A program made the position numbers and the translations under genes. Source: Kitasatospora purpeofusca (GTDB lineage: Bacteria; Actinomycetota; Actinomycetes; Streptomycetales; Streptomycetaceae). From it: DNA of 64,000 bases. Location: contig NZ_JODS01000032.1 of the NCBI RefSeq assembly GCF_000718025.1, positions 51,434 through 115,433 on the forward strand, read 5' to 3'. Below, in pieces: positions 8,200 through 18,781 of the stretch. Within the stretch, counting starts at the first letter, position 1. Every line of letters begins with the position of its first letter. Under the pieces are notes generated by a model. That model ran no database searches. It was not told the origin of the DNA and saw only the letters and a program-made list of their open reading frames with translations.

Positions 8200-9159
8200 G
8201 TGAGGGACACACGAGAGAGCCGGCTGCTGCTCATCCTGCTGGTGGCCGTCGCGTTCGCACTGATCACCGTCGACATCAAGGGCGGCGAGAGCTCCCCGCT
8301 CGGCGGCGCCCGGCGCGCCGCCGCCACCGTCCTCGGCCCGGTCGAACGCGGTGCCGCCAGCGCGGTCGACCCGGTCGCCGACACCGTCCGCGCCTTCCGC
8401 GACGCCGCCTCCAACAGCGGCCGCACCGACCAGCTCGCCCGCGAGAACACCGAACTGCGGCAGAAGCTGGCCTCCTCCGACATGGCCGGCGGGCGCACCA
8501 AGCAGCTCGACGACCTGCTGCGCACCGCCGGCGCCGGCGGCTACACCGTCAAGGCCGCCCAGACCATCGCGATCGGCCCGGCCCAGGGCTTCTCCTGGAC
8601 CATCACCATCGACGCCGGCAGCGACGACGGCCTCACCCGCGACATGACCGTCGTCAACGGCCAGGGCCTGGTCGGCCGGATCACCACCGTCGCCCCCACC
8701 ACCTCCACCGTGCTGCTCGCCTCCGACCCCGGCTTCACCGCCGGCACCCGGCTGGAGGGCACCGGGGAGATCGGCTTCGCCGCCGGCGGCGGCACCAGCG
8801 CCATGAAGGTCTCCCTGCTCAACGGCAAGGCCCAGGTCAAGGAGGGCGACCGACTGGTCACCTTCGGCTCGCAGAGCGGCCGCCCGTTCGTCCCCGGCGT
8901 CCCGGTCGGCCGGGTCGTCCAGGTCGAGGCCACCCCCGGACAGCTCACCAAGACCGTCCTGGTCGAGCCCTTCGTCCAGTTCACCCGGCTGGACCTGGTC
9001 GGCGTCGTCGTCGTCCCGCCCCGCACCGACCCGCGCGACGCCGTGCTGCCGCCCGCCCCCGCACCGGCCGCCCAGGGCCAGGCCGCCCCGGCCGCGCCCG
9101 CCGCGCCCGCCGTGCCGGCCGCCGCCGCCCCGCCCGCCAAGCCCACTGGGGGGAACTGA
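8200..9159 (+). CDS. mreC: Rod shape-determining protein MreC
   Basis: This 319-residue periplasmic scaffold has a short cytoplasmic N-terminus, one membrane helix (about residues 9-22), a coiled-coil stretch (about 65-105, rich in Leu/Glu/Gln) and two beta-barrel subdomains with the conserved pattern GQGLVGRITTVAPTTSTVLL. A disordered Ala/Pro-rich tail of about 35 residues closes it. It links MreB filaments to PBP2/RodA. GTG 8200 gives the expected N-terminus; the 93-base gap after mreB has no terminator. The mreD start follows three bases after its stop. Confidence 0.95.
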   Translation: MRDTRESRLLLILLVAVAFALITVDIKGGESSPLGGARRAAATVLGPVERGAASAVDPVADTVRAFRDAASNSGRTDQLARENTELRQKLASSDMAGGRTKQLDDLLRTAGAGGYTVKAAQTIAIGPAQGFSWTITIDAGSDDGLTRDMTVVNGQGLVGRITTVAPTTSTVLLASDPGFTAGTRLEGTGEIGFAAGGGTSAMKVSLLNGKAQVKEGDRLVTFGSQSGRPFVPGVPVGRVVQVEATPGQLTKTVLVEPFVQFTRLDLVGVVVVPPRTDPRDAVLPPAPAPAAQGQAAPAAPAAPAVPAAAAPPAKPTGGN

Positions 9160-9162
9160 GCC

Positions 9163-9801
9163 ATGCGCCTCGCCCGCATCCCCGTCTCCGCGATCCTGAT
9201 CCTGCTCGGGCTGCTGCTCCAGGTCAGCGTCTTCGGCCGACTGCAACTGCCCGGTGCGACCCCGGACATACTGCTGCTCGTGGTCGTCGGCCTCGCCCTC
9301 GTCTACGGACCCACCGGCGGCTGCCTGGTCGGCTTCGCGGCCGGCCTGCTCGCCGACCTCGCCCCGCCCTCGGACCACGCCATCGGCCGCTACGCGCTGG
9401 TGCTCTGCCTGATGGGCTACGCCGCCGGGCTGCTGCGCCCCGAGCACGGCCGCCAGCGCTCGGTCTCCAGCGCGCTGCTCGTGGTCGCCGGCGCCGCGGT
9501 CGCCTCCACCCTGCTGTACGCCATGGTCGGCGCCCTCGTCGGCGACACCGCCGCCCGCCACGTCGGACTCGGCCAGCTCGTCGTCACCGCCCTGCTCTAC
9601 GACCTGCTGCTCGCACCCTTCGTGGTGCCCGCCGTGATGCTGGTCGCCCGCCGCTTCGGCAAGGACCCGCTGTCGGTCGCCGAGGACGACGAGGGCGGCC
9701 CCGGCCTCGGCAGCCTGACCCGCTACCGCACCACCCGCGAGGCCACGGCCGGACCGGGGTACCGCAAGAAGCGCCTGCTCGGCGCGGGAAAGCGCCCGTA
9801 A
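9163..9801 (+). CDS. mreD: Rod shape-determining membrane protein MreD
   Basis: This 212-residue protein has five to six membrane helices in the first 170 residues (for example 6-20, 33-48, 55-70, 78-90, 105-120 and 135-155) and a charged C-terminus. It is a partner of MreC in the elongasome at the cytoplasmic membrane. Identification rests on hydropathy, length and its position between mreC and the PBP2 gene. ATG 9163 comes three bases after the mreC stop. The C-terminal 50-residue hydrophilic tail is longer than in rod-shaped bacteria. Confidence 0.93.
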   Translation: MRLARIPVSAILILLGLLLQVSVFGRLQLPGATPDILLLVVVGLALVYGPTGGCLVGFAAGLLADLAPPSDHAIGRYALVLCLMGYAAGLLRPEHGRQRSVSSALLVVAGAAVASTLLYAMVGALVGDTAARHVGLGQLVVTALLYDLLLAPFVVPAVMLVARRFGKDPLSVAEDDEGGPGLGSLTRYRTTREATAGPGYRKKRLLGAGKRP

Positions 9802-9853
9802 CCCGGCCCCGACCAAGCCTGCCCGCCCTGTTCAGTTTTGGAGCGCACGAGAC

Positions 9854-12199
9854 GTGAGCAACATCCCCGAGACCGGCCGAACCCGGCGGGTGACGATCCG
9901 TCTGGTGGTGCTGCAGATCCTGGTGGTCTCGCTGCTCGCCACCCTCGGCGGACGGCTCTGGTACCTGCAGATCCGCAACGCCAGCGTCTACACCGCCAAG
10001 GCGACCGGCAACCACATCCGCGAGGTCGTCGAACCGGCCGTCCGCGGCGAGATCCTGGACGCCTCCGGCCGCATCCTCGCCGGGAACGAGACCAAGCTGG
10101 TGGTCTCGGTCAGCCGCACCTCGCTGCTCCAGCAGAAGGACGCCGGCAAGGCGGTGCTGACCCGGCTCGCCGACGTGCTCGGGATGCCCGCCAAGGACGT
10201 CCAGGAGAAGGTCCGGCTCTGCGACGCCAAGACGCAGCAGCCCTGCTGGAACGGTTCTCCGTACCAGCCGATCCCGGTCACCAAGGAGGCGACCACCCAG
10301 CAGGCGATGCAGATAATGGAACGCCGCGAGGACTTCCCCGGGGTCACCGCCCAGCCGACCGCCGTGCGCCACTACACCGGCGCCGAGGGGGCCAACCTCG
10401 CCCAGGTGCTCGGCTACCTCTCCCCGGTCACCGACGACGAGGTCTCCAAGACCGCCGACAAGGCGGGGCTCGACCGCTACCTGCCGGCCGACCAGATCGG
10501 CCGGGCCGGACTGGAGTCCGTCTACGACCGCGACCTGCGCGGCACCGCCGGCATCACCAAGCTGGAGGTCGACAACCTCGGCCGGGTCATCGGCACCGCC
10601 GACCAGGCCGCCCCGCAGACCGGCAACAACCTGGTGACCAGCATCGACGCCAAGGTGCAGAAGGTCGTCGAGGACAACCTGGCGCAGGCCATGAGCGACG
10701 CCCGCAAGACCTTCGACAAGGTCACCAACCGCAACTACGAGGCCGACTCCGGCGCCGCCGTCGTGATGGACGTGCACACCGGGCGGATCGTCGCGATGGC
10801 CAGCGCCCCCACCTACGACCCCAACCTGTGGCAGGGCGGCATCAGCGGCAAGGACTACCAGGCGCTGACCAGCAAGGAGTCCAACTTCCCGCTGCTCAAC
10901 CGGGCCATACAGGGTCAGTCCGCCCCCGGCTCGACCTTCAAGGTCATCTCCACCACCGCCGCCGTCCAGGCCGGCTACTCGCTCGACGGCCGCTACGACT
11001 GCCCGAAGGCCATGACCATCGGGGGCCGCGAGTTCAAGAACTTCGAGAGCGAGAGCTTCGGGGCGATCTCCCTGGAGCGCGCCCTGGAGGTCTCCTGCGA
11101 CACCGTCTTCTACGGCCTGGCGTACGACCAGTGGATGAAGGACGGCGGCATCAAGCCGAAGAAGGACCCGGGCGACTGGTTCTTCAAGACCGCCCACCAG
11201 TTCGGCCTCGGCGCCAAGACCGGCATCGACCTGCCCAGCGAGGTCCCCGGCCGGGTCCCCGACCGGCAGTGGAAGCAGTCCTTCTACGACAACAACAAGG
11301 ACGCCTGGTGCAAGCAGGCGGAGAAGGGCGGCAACTCCTTCTCCGACCAGATCGCCCGGGAGAACTGCGTCGACGGCTACCAGATGCGCGCCGGTGACGC
11401 CGTCAACTTCGCGATCGGCCAGGGTGACACCCTCGTCACCCCGGTCCAGATGGCCCGGATCTACTCGGCGCTCGCCAACGGCGGCACCTTCTACCGGCCC
11501 ACCGTCGCCAAGGCCGTGATAAGCCCGGGCGGGGATCTCGTCCGCGAGATCGCCCCGCACGAGGACGGCCGGCTGCCCGGCGACCAGAAGCTGCTCGGCT
11601 ACATCGACCAGGCCACCGCGGGCGTCATCACCAGCGGTACCGCCGCCTGGAAGTTCACCGGCGCGGGCTGGCCGCAGGGCAAGATCGAGCTGCACGCCAA
11701 GACCGGCACCGCCGAGGTCGAGGGCAAGCAGACCACCTCGTGGCTGACCACCTACAGCCGCGACTACGCGGTCGTGATGACGATAAGCCAGGGCGGCACC
11801 GGCTCCGGCGGCTCCGGCGACGCGATCCGGCGGATCTACCAGTCCCTGTACGGCGTGGACGACAAGGGCAACATCGACCAGGGCAAGGCGCTGCTGCCGA
11901 AGCCGCAGGCCGAGCTGCCGAAGTTCAACCCGGACGGCACCGCGATCATCAAGCCGGCGTCCTTCGACGCCTCGGCGGGCCCGTCCGGCGCGGTGGGCCC
12001 GGCGGACTCGGTCGGCTCGGTGGGCCCGGTCGCTGCGGCCTCCTCGGTCGTCCCGGTCGGCGACCCCGGGGTGGCCGGCGGCTCGCCGCGGGTCTTCCTG
12101 GACCCGGACCGGCCCGGCGGCGGCACCCCCGTGCCGGGCGTCTCCGCCGCCGTCGCCGTCGAACCCACCCGCTCCACCACCGGAAGGGGCCGGGCATGA
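9854..12199 (+). CDS. mrdA: Class B penicillin-binding protein 2 (peptidoglycan D,D-transpeptidase)
   Basis: This 781-residue transpeptidase has an N-terminal membrane anchor (about residues 15-38), a dimerisation/pedestal domain and a transpeptidase domain. The three active-site motifs are STFK with nucleophile Ser360, SCD in the SxN position, and KTG at 616-618. It cross-links peptidoglycan outside the membrane with the RodA glycosyltransferase encoded next. The last about 100 residues are low-complexity Ala/Gly/Val/Pro. GTG 9854 gives the right N-terminus. The stop overlaps the rodA ATG by four bases (ATGA), so the two partners are translationally coupled. Confidence 0.95.
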   Translation: MSNIPETGRTRRVTIRLVVLQILVVSLLATLGGRLWYLQIRNASVYTAKATGNHIREVVEPAVRGEILDASGRILAGNETKLVVSVSRTSLLQQKDAGKAVLTRLADVLGMPAKDVQEKVRLCDAKTQQPCWNGSPYQPIPVTKEATTQQAMQIMERREDFPGVTAQPTAVRHYTGAEGANLAQVLGYLSPVTDDEVSKTADKAGLDRYLPADQIGRAGLESVYDRDLRGTAGITKLEVDNLGRVIGTADQAAPQTGNNLVTSIDAKVQKVVEDNLAQAMSDARKTFDKVTNRNYEADSGAAVVMDVHTGRIVAMASAPTYDPNLWQGGISGKDYQALTSKESNFPLLNRAIQGQSAPGSTFKVISTTAAVQAGYSLDGRYDCPKAMTIGGREFKNFESESFGAISLERALEVSCDTVFYGLAYDQWMKDGGIKPKKDPGDWFFKTAHQFGLGAKTGIDLPSEVPGRVPDRQWKQSFYDNNKDAWCKQAEKGGNSFSDQIARENCVDGYQMRAGDAVNFAIGQGDTLVTPVQMARIYSALANGGTFYRPTVAKAVISPGGDLVREIAPHEDGRLPGDQKLLGYIDQATAGVITSGTAAWKFTGAGWPQGKIELHAKTGTAEVEGKQTTSWLTTYSRDYAVVMTISQGGTGSGGSGDAIRRIYQSLYGVDDKGNIDQGKALLPKPQAELPKFNPDGTAIIKPASFDASAGPSGAVGPADSVGSVGPVAAASSVVPVGDPGVAGGSPRVFLDPDRPGGGTPVPGVSAAVAVEPTRSTTGRGRA

Positions 12200-13395
12200 C
12201 CTCCTACGGTTCGTACCGCCAGCTCCGGCTCGCCCCGCAGCGCGGCGGGGTGCCCAAGGCGCTGGCCAAGGACTCCCCGCTGTGGCGGATCGACTGGATA
12301 CTGCTGCTGGCCGCGGCCGTCCTGTCGCTGGGCAGCTCGCTGCTGGTCTGGTCGGCCACCCGGGGGCGCGACTCCCTCACCCACGGCGACCCGCAGTACT
12401 TCCTGTTCCGGCACCTGACCAACGTCATGGTCGGAGCGGTGCTGTGCGCGGTGGTGATAGCGATAGGGAGCCGGCGGTTCCGCACCGTGGTGCCCTTCCT
12501 GTACGCCGGCGTGATCCTGCTGCTGATGGCCACCCTGAGCCCGCTCGGCTCGACCATCAACGGCCAGCACTCCTGGATCCAGCTGGGCGGCGGCTTCTCC
12601 GTGCAGCCCGCCGAGTTCGCCAAGCTGGCGATCGTGCTGTCCATGGCGCTGGTGATGTCCGACCAGGTGGACGCCGGGGAGCGGGAGTTCCCGGCGAACA
12701 AGGCGGTGTTCCGGGCGCTGGTCTGGGCGACCCTGCCGATGGCGATCGTGATGCTGATGCCGGACGCCGGCTCGGTGATGGTGATGGCCGTCATCGTGCT
12801 GGGCATCCTGCTCGCCTCCGGCGCGGCCAACCGCTGGGTGTTCGGGCTGATCCTGGCGGGCGTCGGCGGCTGCGTCGCGATCTGGAAGCTCGGCGTGCTG
12901 AGCAAGTACCAGATCGACCGGTTCGCGGCCTTCGCCAACCCGGCGCTCGACCCCTCCGGCGTCGGCTACAACACCGCGCAGGCCCGGATCGCGATCGGCT
13001 CCGGCGGACTGACCGGCAAGGGGCTGTTCCACGGCACCCAGACCACCGGGCAGTTCGTGCCGGAGCAGCAGACCGACTTCGTCTTCACGGTCGCCGGCGA
13101 GGAGCTGGGCTTCCTCGGGGCGATGGCGATCATCGTGCTGCTGGGCGTGGTGCTCTGGCGGGGCTGCCGGATCGCCCGCCAGGCCACCGACCTGTACGGC
13201 ACGATCGTGGCGGCCGGGGTGGTCGCCTGGTTCGCCTTCCAGGGCTTCGAGAACATAGGGATGTGCCTGGGCATCATGCCGGTGGCCGGCATCCCGCTGC
13301 CGTTCGTCTCCTACGGAGGATCGTCGATGTTCTCCACCTGGGTGGCGATCGGGCTGCTCCAGGCGGTGCAGAGCCAACGTCCGATAGCGGCCTGA
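12196..13395 (+). CDS. rodA: SEDS peptidoglycan glycosyltransferase RodA/MrdB (Sfr-like)
   Basis: This 399-residue polytopic protein polymerises lipid II. It has about ten membrane helices, the SEDS segment SWIQLGGGFSVQPAEFAKL, the conserved aspartate region LMPDAGSVMVM, and the C-terminal signature GIPLPFVSYGGSSM. It overlaps the PBP2 gene by four bases, matching its role as the cognate glycosyltransferase. The homologue in Streptomyces coelicolor is called sfr, as I recall. It is the last gene of the mre operon and is followed by a very strong hairpin. Confidence 0.95.
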   Translation: MTSYGSYRQLRLAPQRGGVPKALAKDSPLWRIDWILLLAAAVLSLGSSLLVWSATRGRDSLTHGDPQYFLFRHLTNVMVGAVLCAVVIAIGSRRFRTVVPFLYAGVILLLMATLSPLGSTINGQHSWIQLGGGFSVQPAEFAKLAIVLSMALVMSDQVDAGEREFPANKAVFRALVWATLPMAIVMLMPDAGSVMVMAVIVLGILLASGAANRWVFGLILAGVGGCVAIWKLGVLSKYQIDRFAAFANPALDPSGVGYNTAQARIAIGSGGLTGKGLFHGTQTTGQFVPEQQTDFVFTVAGEELGFLGAMAIIVLLGVVLWRGCRIARQATDLYGTIVAAGVVAWFAFQGFENIGMCLGIMPVAGIPLPFVSYGGSSMFSTWVAIGLLQAVQSQRPIAA

Positions 13396-13411
13396 GCGGG
13401 CCGAGGGTGTA

Positions 13412-13453
13412 CGGCGAGGGCCGGACCGGGAATCCCCGGTCCGGCCCTCGCCG
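13412..13453. terminator. Bidirectional terminator between rodA and the M14 peptidase gene
   Basis: A perfect 19-bp stem (13412-13430 with 13435-13453) with the 4-base loop AATC. It is placed between convergent genes and can end both transcripts. There is no long U-tract, as is usual in streptomycetes. Confidence 0.85.
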
Positions 13454-13465
13454 TGTGTGCGCCCC

Positions 13466-14752
13466 TCAGGGCAGCAGCAGATCGGCGGCCGCGAGCACCG
13501 CCCGGGTCTGGTGGGCGACCTGGGTCTCGACCGGGACCCAGCGGGCGCCGAGGCGCTGCAGGCCCTCCAGGCTCGCCGCCGCCACCCCCCGGGCCCGCAC
13601 CCGGGCCGCGTCCGCCGCCGGGCCGCCGCTGTCCGCGAGCAGCCGAAGCAGCATCGCGGCGATCCGCAGCGGCAGCCGCTCGGCGACGATCCGGGCCGTG
13701 GTCACCCGGGACACCGACAGCGCCGCCGTCGACCAGTTCGCCAGCCAGTCGTCCACCACCGGCGGGCAGACCGCCAGATTGAACTCCACCGAGCGCAGCA
13801 GCGGCCCGTACGCCACCCCCGCGTGCGTCGGCACCTGTGGCAGCAGGGCGGTCAGCTCCGCCACCCGGGACCGCAGCCGGTCCGCGCAGGCCGCCATGGC
13901 GGCGGCCACGTCCGGGGCCGGACGGTGGTCGCCGACCGCGTCCACCGCCCACATCGGGACCTCCAGCACGGCCGTCGTCCCGCCGTGCCGGCCCGCGTAC
14001 GCCCAGGTGGACAGCTCGGGGCGGTCCGGCAGCGGCTGCCGGCTCCGGCCCGGCGGCGGCATCAGATAGGTGCCGGGGGCCGGGCTGGCCCAGCCGAGCG
14101 CGTCGTAGGAGTCGACGTCCAGCGGGATGCCGCCGCGGGCCGCCGAACGGGCGAAGCGCCCGGCCAGGGCCGGCAGCGGCCGGGTGAGCTGCACGAAGGC
14201 GCCGCCGAAGTCCACGCCGTGCAGCGAGCACTGGAGCACCGGGCGCAGCTCGTCGATCAGCCCGGTCAGCACCCGGCTCTCCGGCATCGGGGCGAGCGGC
14301 CCGTCCGGGTGCGGCAGCAGTTCGGGCTGCTCGTGGAAGGCGGGCCGGAAGAAGTGCTCGTAGTGCCGGGCCGCGGTGAGCGGCCCGTTCAGCCAGCCCT
14401 CGTTCAGCGCGGCGCCGTCCGGGTCCAGGCAGAGCAGGACGTGCCAGCCGACCCCGGGGCGGGGCGGCTGCGCCAGTGCCTGCTCGGCCAGCCGGACGGC
14501 GGCGGCCAGGCCGACCGGCTCGTTCGGGTGCGGGCCGCCGACCACGAGGACGGTGTGCTCGCCGTCGTCCACCGAGAGCAGCACCAGCGGGCGTCCGGCA
14601 CGGGAACGGCCCACCTCGCGCACCCGGCAGCGGCCGGGGTGGCGGCGGGCCAGCCCGCGGGCCGCGGCGATCGCCCGGGCCACGGTCGGGTAGCTCTCGG
14701 TGTCGTTGCACGGGCTGTCGATCCGGCGCGTCCGCCGGCCCGTGTCGGTCAT
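13466..14752 (-). CDS. M14-family zinc carboxypeptidase
   Basis: This 428-residue protein has the zinc ligands of M14 peptidases: GPHPNEPVG (His and Glu at about 90), and a third His in QCSLHGVD. The catalytic Glu is in AVLEVPMW. No signal peptide is visible, so it may act in the cytosol. The nature of its substrate (peptide or murein-derived stem peptide) is unknown. The start at 14752 is supported by AGGAG eight bases upstream. It is convergent with rodA and shares its terminator; it has no operon partner. It could act in wall recycling given its neighbours, but this is only a guess. Confidence 0.85.
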   Translation of the reverse strand: MTDTGRRTRRIDSPCNDTESYPTVARAIAAARGLARRHPGRCRVREVGRSRAGRPLVLLSVDDGEHTVLVVGGPHPNEPVGLAAAVRLAEQALAQPPRPGVGWHVLLCLDPDGAALNEGWLNGPLTAARHYEHFFRPAFHEQPELLPHPDGPLAPMPESRVLTGLIDELRPVLQCSLHGVDFGGAFVQLTRPLPALAGRFARSAARGGIPLDVDSYDALGWASPAPGTYLMPPPGRSRQPLPDRPELSTWAYAGRHGGTTAVLEVPMWAVDAVGDHRPAPDVAAAMAACADRLRSRVAELTALLPQVPTHAGVAYGPLLRSVEFNLAVCPPVVDDWLANWSTAALSVSRVTTARIVAERLPLRIAAMLLRLLADSGGPAADAARVRARGVAAASLEGLQRLGARWVPVETQVAHQTRAVLAAADLLLP

Positions 14753-15154
14753 GGCTCTCCTGTCCTCGGGGGCGGGCGGTCGGCGCGGTCGGGGGCCTGG
14801 GCCGGGAGTCCGGCGCGGGGTCGCGCCGGGCCGCCCGGCACGGCCGGTGCGCGCGCGGCCAACTCCCTTGTCCCGGGGGCGCACAGGACCTTCCGGTGGA
14901 GCCTTGCCAGTACCGCACGCGGCCTCGGAGCGTGTCAACAGTCGCCGGGGTCCCGCGGTGGGGCTGCGTTCACGTGCCGGGACCTGTCCGTACACCCCTC
15001 GGCACGGGCCGTCGCGAGGCCCGCGGCCGGTCCCGGGGCGAGGGCGGCCGGGCCGGGGAACACGGCGGTTCGGCTACCCTTGAGGGTCACCCCTCCCAGC
15101 CGTCGCCATGCCGAGCGAGCGGCGGTCCGAACGTCGTAAGGGTTCCTGGTACTC
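14753..15154. other. Divergent intergenic region (M14 peptidase / radical SAM gene)
   Basis: About 400 bases without a supported gene. It must hold promoters for both flanking genes. Open frames through it are GC shadows. I see no clear hexamers or strong repeats. Confidence 0.5.
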
Positions 15155-17098
<1,944 letters not shown>

Positions 17099-17106
17099 GT
17101 GGCGGA

Positions 17107-17313
17107 GTGGGTGGCACGGTCGGCGAGCTGTGTGACTTACTTCACACTCTTTCGGAGGATGAGCGGGAGCTCGTCCTGGGCGCGCTCTTCGTGACGCGCG
17201 CCCCGGACGGGCCCGCCCCGTCCTCCGGGAAGGCCCGGCAGGGCGGCCAGAAGACCCCTCTGCCCGCCGCCCGGAGTGCCCCGGGCATCGAGACCTCGAT
17301 CGAGTGGATCTGA
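17107..17313 (+). CDS. Small hypothetical ORF with a TTA codon, just inside the left end of the element
   Basis: A 68-residue frame from GTG 17107 to TGA 17313, nine bases after the radical SAM stop. The N-terminal half is amphipathic and acidic (GELCDLLHTLSEDERELVL), the rest Pro/Gly/Ser-rich and probably disordered. Codon 11 is TTA, so translation would depend on the bldA tRNA in a streptomycete. The Shine-Dalgarno is too close to the GTG to be convincing, but a strong terminator follows the stop. I do not recognise it. It could be non-coding read-through sequence. Confidence 0.35.
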   Translation: MGGTVGELCDLLHTLSEDERELVLGALFVTRAPDGPAPSSGKARQGGQKTPLPAARSAPGIETSIEWI

Positions 17314-17331
17314 GGCCTTGGAGCGACGCAC

Positions 17332-17364
17332 AGAGCCCTCCCCGAATCTCTCGGGGAGGGCTCT
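17332..17364. terminator. Terminator at the left end of the element
   Basis: A perfect 14-bp stem (17332-17345 with 17351-17364) and 5-base loop ATCTC. It lies between the rightward radical SAM/small ORF and the leftward gene ending at 17410, and would insulate host and element transcription. Confidence 0.8.
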
Positions 17365-17409
17365 CTCGTACACCCGGACGGGATACCGGTGGTTCACTGC
17401 TTCGCCGGA

Positions 17410-17949
17410 TCACCTCTCGGTGTTCAGCGTCTCCCGAGCGGCTTGCTGGAAGGCCTGCCCCGGCTCACGCTTGCCGGTCACCGCAGCCATGTAGCGATCA
17501 TCGAAGTCGGTCAGGTTGCCGTGGCCGGCTTCCCGGGCTGCTCCGTGCCAGGCGACCGCAGCTTGGTCCAGCTCGTACAGCGCACGACGCAGGACTTCGG
17601 CAGCTTCGGCGACCGAGCGGGGCCCGACCACGGTGACCCCGGCCACTGCAGTGCTGAACGGTGCCCAAGCAGCGTGTGCCTCGCTGGCGGCCGCCTCCCA
17701 CTGGTCCGGCGTGCTGCCGGCTGTGCGGAGCTGGGCCGCGACCCGCCACCAGCGGGCCGAGACCTGCTTCGAAGCGCTGATGCACGCGGTGTAGGCCTCT
17801 CGGCGCACCTCTTCCAGGTGGCGCTGCTGATCGATCCGCTGCTGGCGCTCCTGCTGTCGGCTCTGGCCGACAACTGTGAGCCAGCCACCTGCAGCGCCAC
17901 CGAACACGCCGATGGCTGCACCGACTACGGCGGCTATCCCTGAATCCAT
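17410..17949 (-). CDS. Hypothetical single-pass membrane protein with coiled-coil
   Basis: A 179-residue protein from ATG 17949. Residues 3-25 form a Gly/Ala/Val-rich membrane helix or membrane anchor, followed by a charged Gln/Arg/Glu coiled coil (about 28-55) and a helical cytosolic domain to the end. It resembles anchor proteins common in streptomycete plasmids and integrative elements, but I cannot assign a family. The upstream Shine-Dalgarno is weak; an in-frame extension to 18015 has no supporting features. It stands alone on the minus strand behind the creatininase gene. Confidence 0.6.
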   Translation of the reverse strand: MDSGIAAVVGAAIGVFGGAAGGWLTVVGQSRQQERQQRIDQQRHLEEVRREAYTACISASKQVSARWWRVAAQLRTAGSTPDQWEAAASEAHAAWAPFSTAVAGVTVVGPRSVAEAAEVLRRALYELDQAAVAWHGAAREAGHGNLTDFDDRYMAAVTGKREPGQAFQQAARETLNTER

Positions 17950-18042
17950 GCGGGAGGCGTGCCCCCGCGTTTGACTCGACAACCATGGCGGGTGGCGGAC
18001 ATATGGCCCTGGCACCCACTTCCAGGTGACGCCTGATAGTTC

Positions 18043-18756
18043 TCAGTTGCCACCAATGAGTGACAGGTGGGCGGCGGCCGACCCGGACAGGCTGTCGAGG
18101 AGCGCCTTGCCCTTCTCGGCCGTTCCGAGCGACGGGCGGCCGATGATGCCGTTCCGGGTGTACCCGGCCATGCCCAGGGTGAGGAGATACGGACGCTCCG
18201 GGGCGTGGTGGTCGTCGTCCGCGACGCCGTCCCGGACGAGTTCGGGGGCGCCGTGGAGCAGCAGGGAGACCTCCAGTTCGCCACCGTGCATGTCCTCGGC
18301 GCTGCTGCTCTCCAGGCCGGCGGCTTCGCGGGCCCGGTGCCAGTCCTCGCGGACCGGGAACAGGGCGAGGCGCGAGCCCTCAGTGTTGGCCTCCTGGACC
18401 ACGTTGGAGAGCACGTAGTTCCCGCCGTGCCCGTTCACGATCAGCAGGCCGGGAACGCCGGACGCCCGGAGGGACTTCCAGATGTCGTTGATCACGGCGT
18501 AGAGCGTGGCGGCGCTGATGCTGACGGTGCCGGGCATGTGCGCGTGCTCGTGGGAGCAGGACAGCGTGATCGGCGGCAGGAGGAACAGGTCGTGGTCGGC
18601 GGCGATCCGCTGGGCGATCAGGCTGGCGACGACGGTGTCCGTGGTCAGGGGCAGGTGGTCGCCGTGCTGCTCGAAGCTGCCGACCGGCAGTACGGCGATC
18701 CTGGCGCCGCGTCGGCGTTCGTCTGCGGAGGTGGCGGCCGTGATCAGTGCGTCCAT
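18043..18756 (-). CDS. Creatininase-family metal-dependent amidohydrolase
   Basis: This 237-residue protein shows the family's metal ligands: LPVGSFEQHGDHLPLTTDT (Glu, His, Asp) near residue 25, NGHGGN in the centre, and DMHGGELE. Members hydrolyse creatinine or other cyclic/small amides (for example in riboflavin, F420-like or mycofactocin pathways). Its substrate here is unknown. The start at 18756 is set by GGAGAGG eight bases upstream. It lies 25 bases behind an XRE regulator gene on the same strand, so the two form a unit. It is cargo of the element rather than a transfer function. Confidence 0.85.
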   Translation of the reverse strand: MDALITAATSADERRRGARIAVLPVGSFEQHGDHLPLTTDTVVASLIAQRIAADHDLFLLPPITLSCSHEHAHMPGTVSISAATLYAVINDIWKSLRASGVPGLLIVNGHGGNYVLSNVVQEANTEGSRLALFPVREDWHRAREAAGLESSSAEDMHGGELEVSLLLHGAPELVRDGVADDDHHAPERPYLLTLGMAGYTRNGIIGRPSLGTAEKGKALLDSLSGSAAAHLSLIGGN

Positions 18757-18781
18757 GGGCCCAGCCTCTCCCATCGGGCCG

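Noticed and set aside
6991..9816. A 941-codon minus-strand open frame over mreBCD
   Set aside because: Composition is Gly/Val/Asp-rich shadow; mreB, mreC and mreD are unmistakable on the plus strand.
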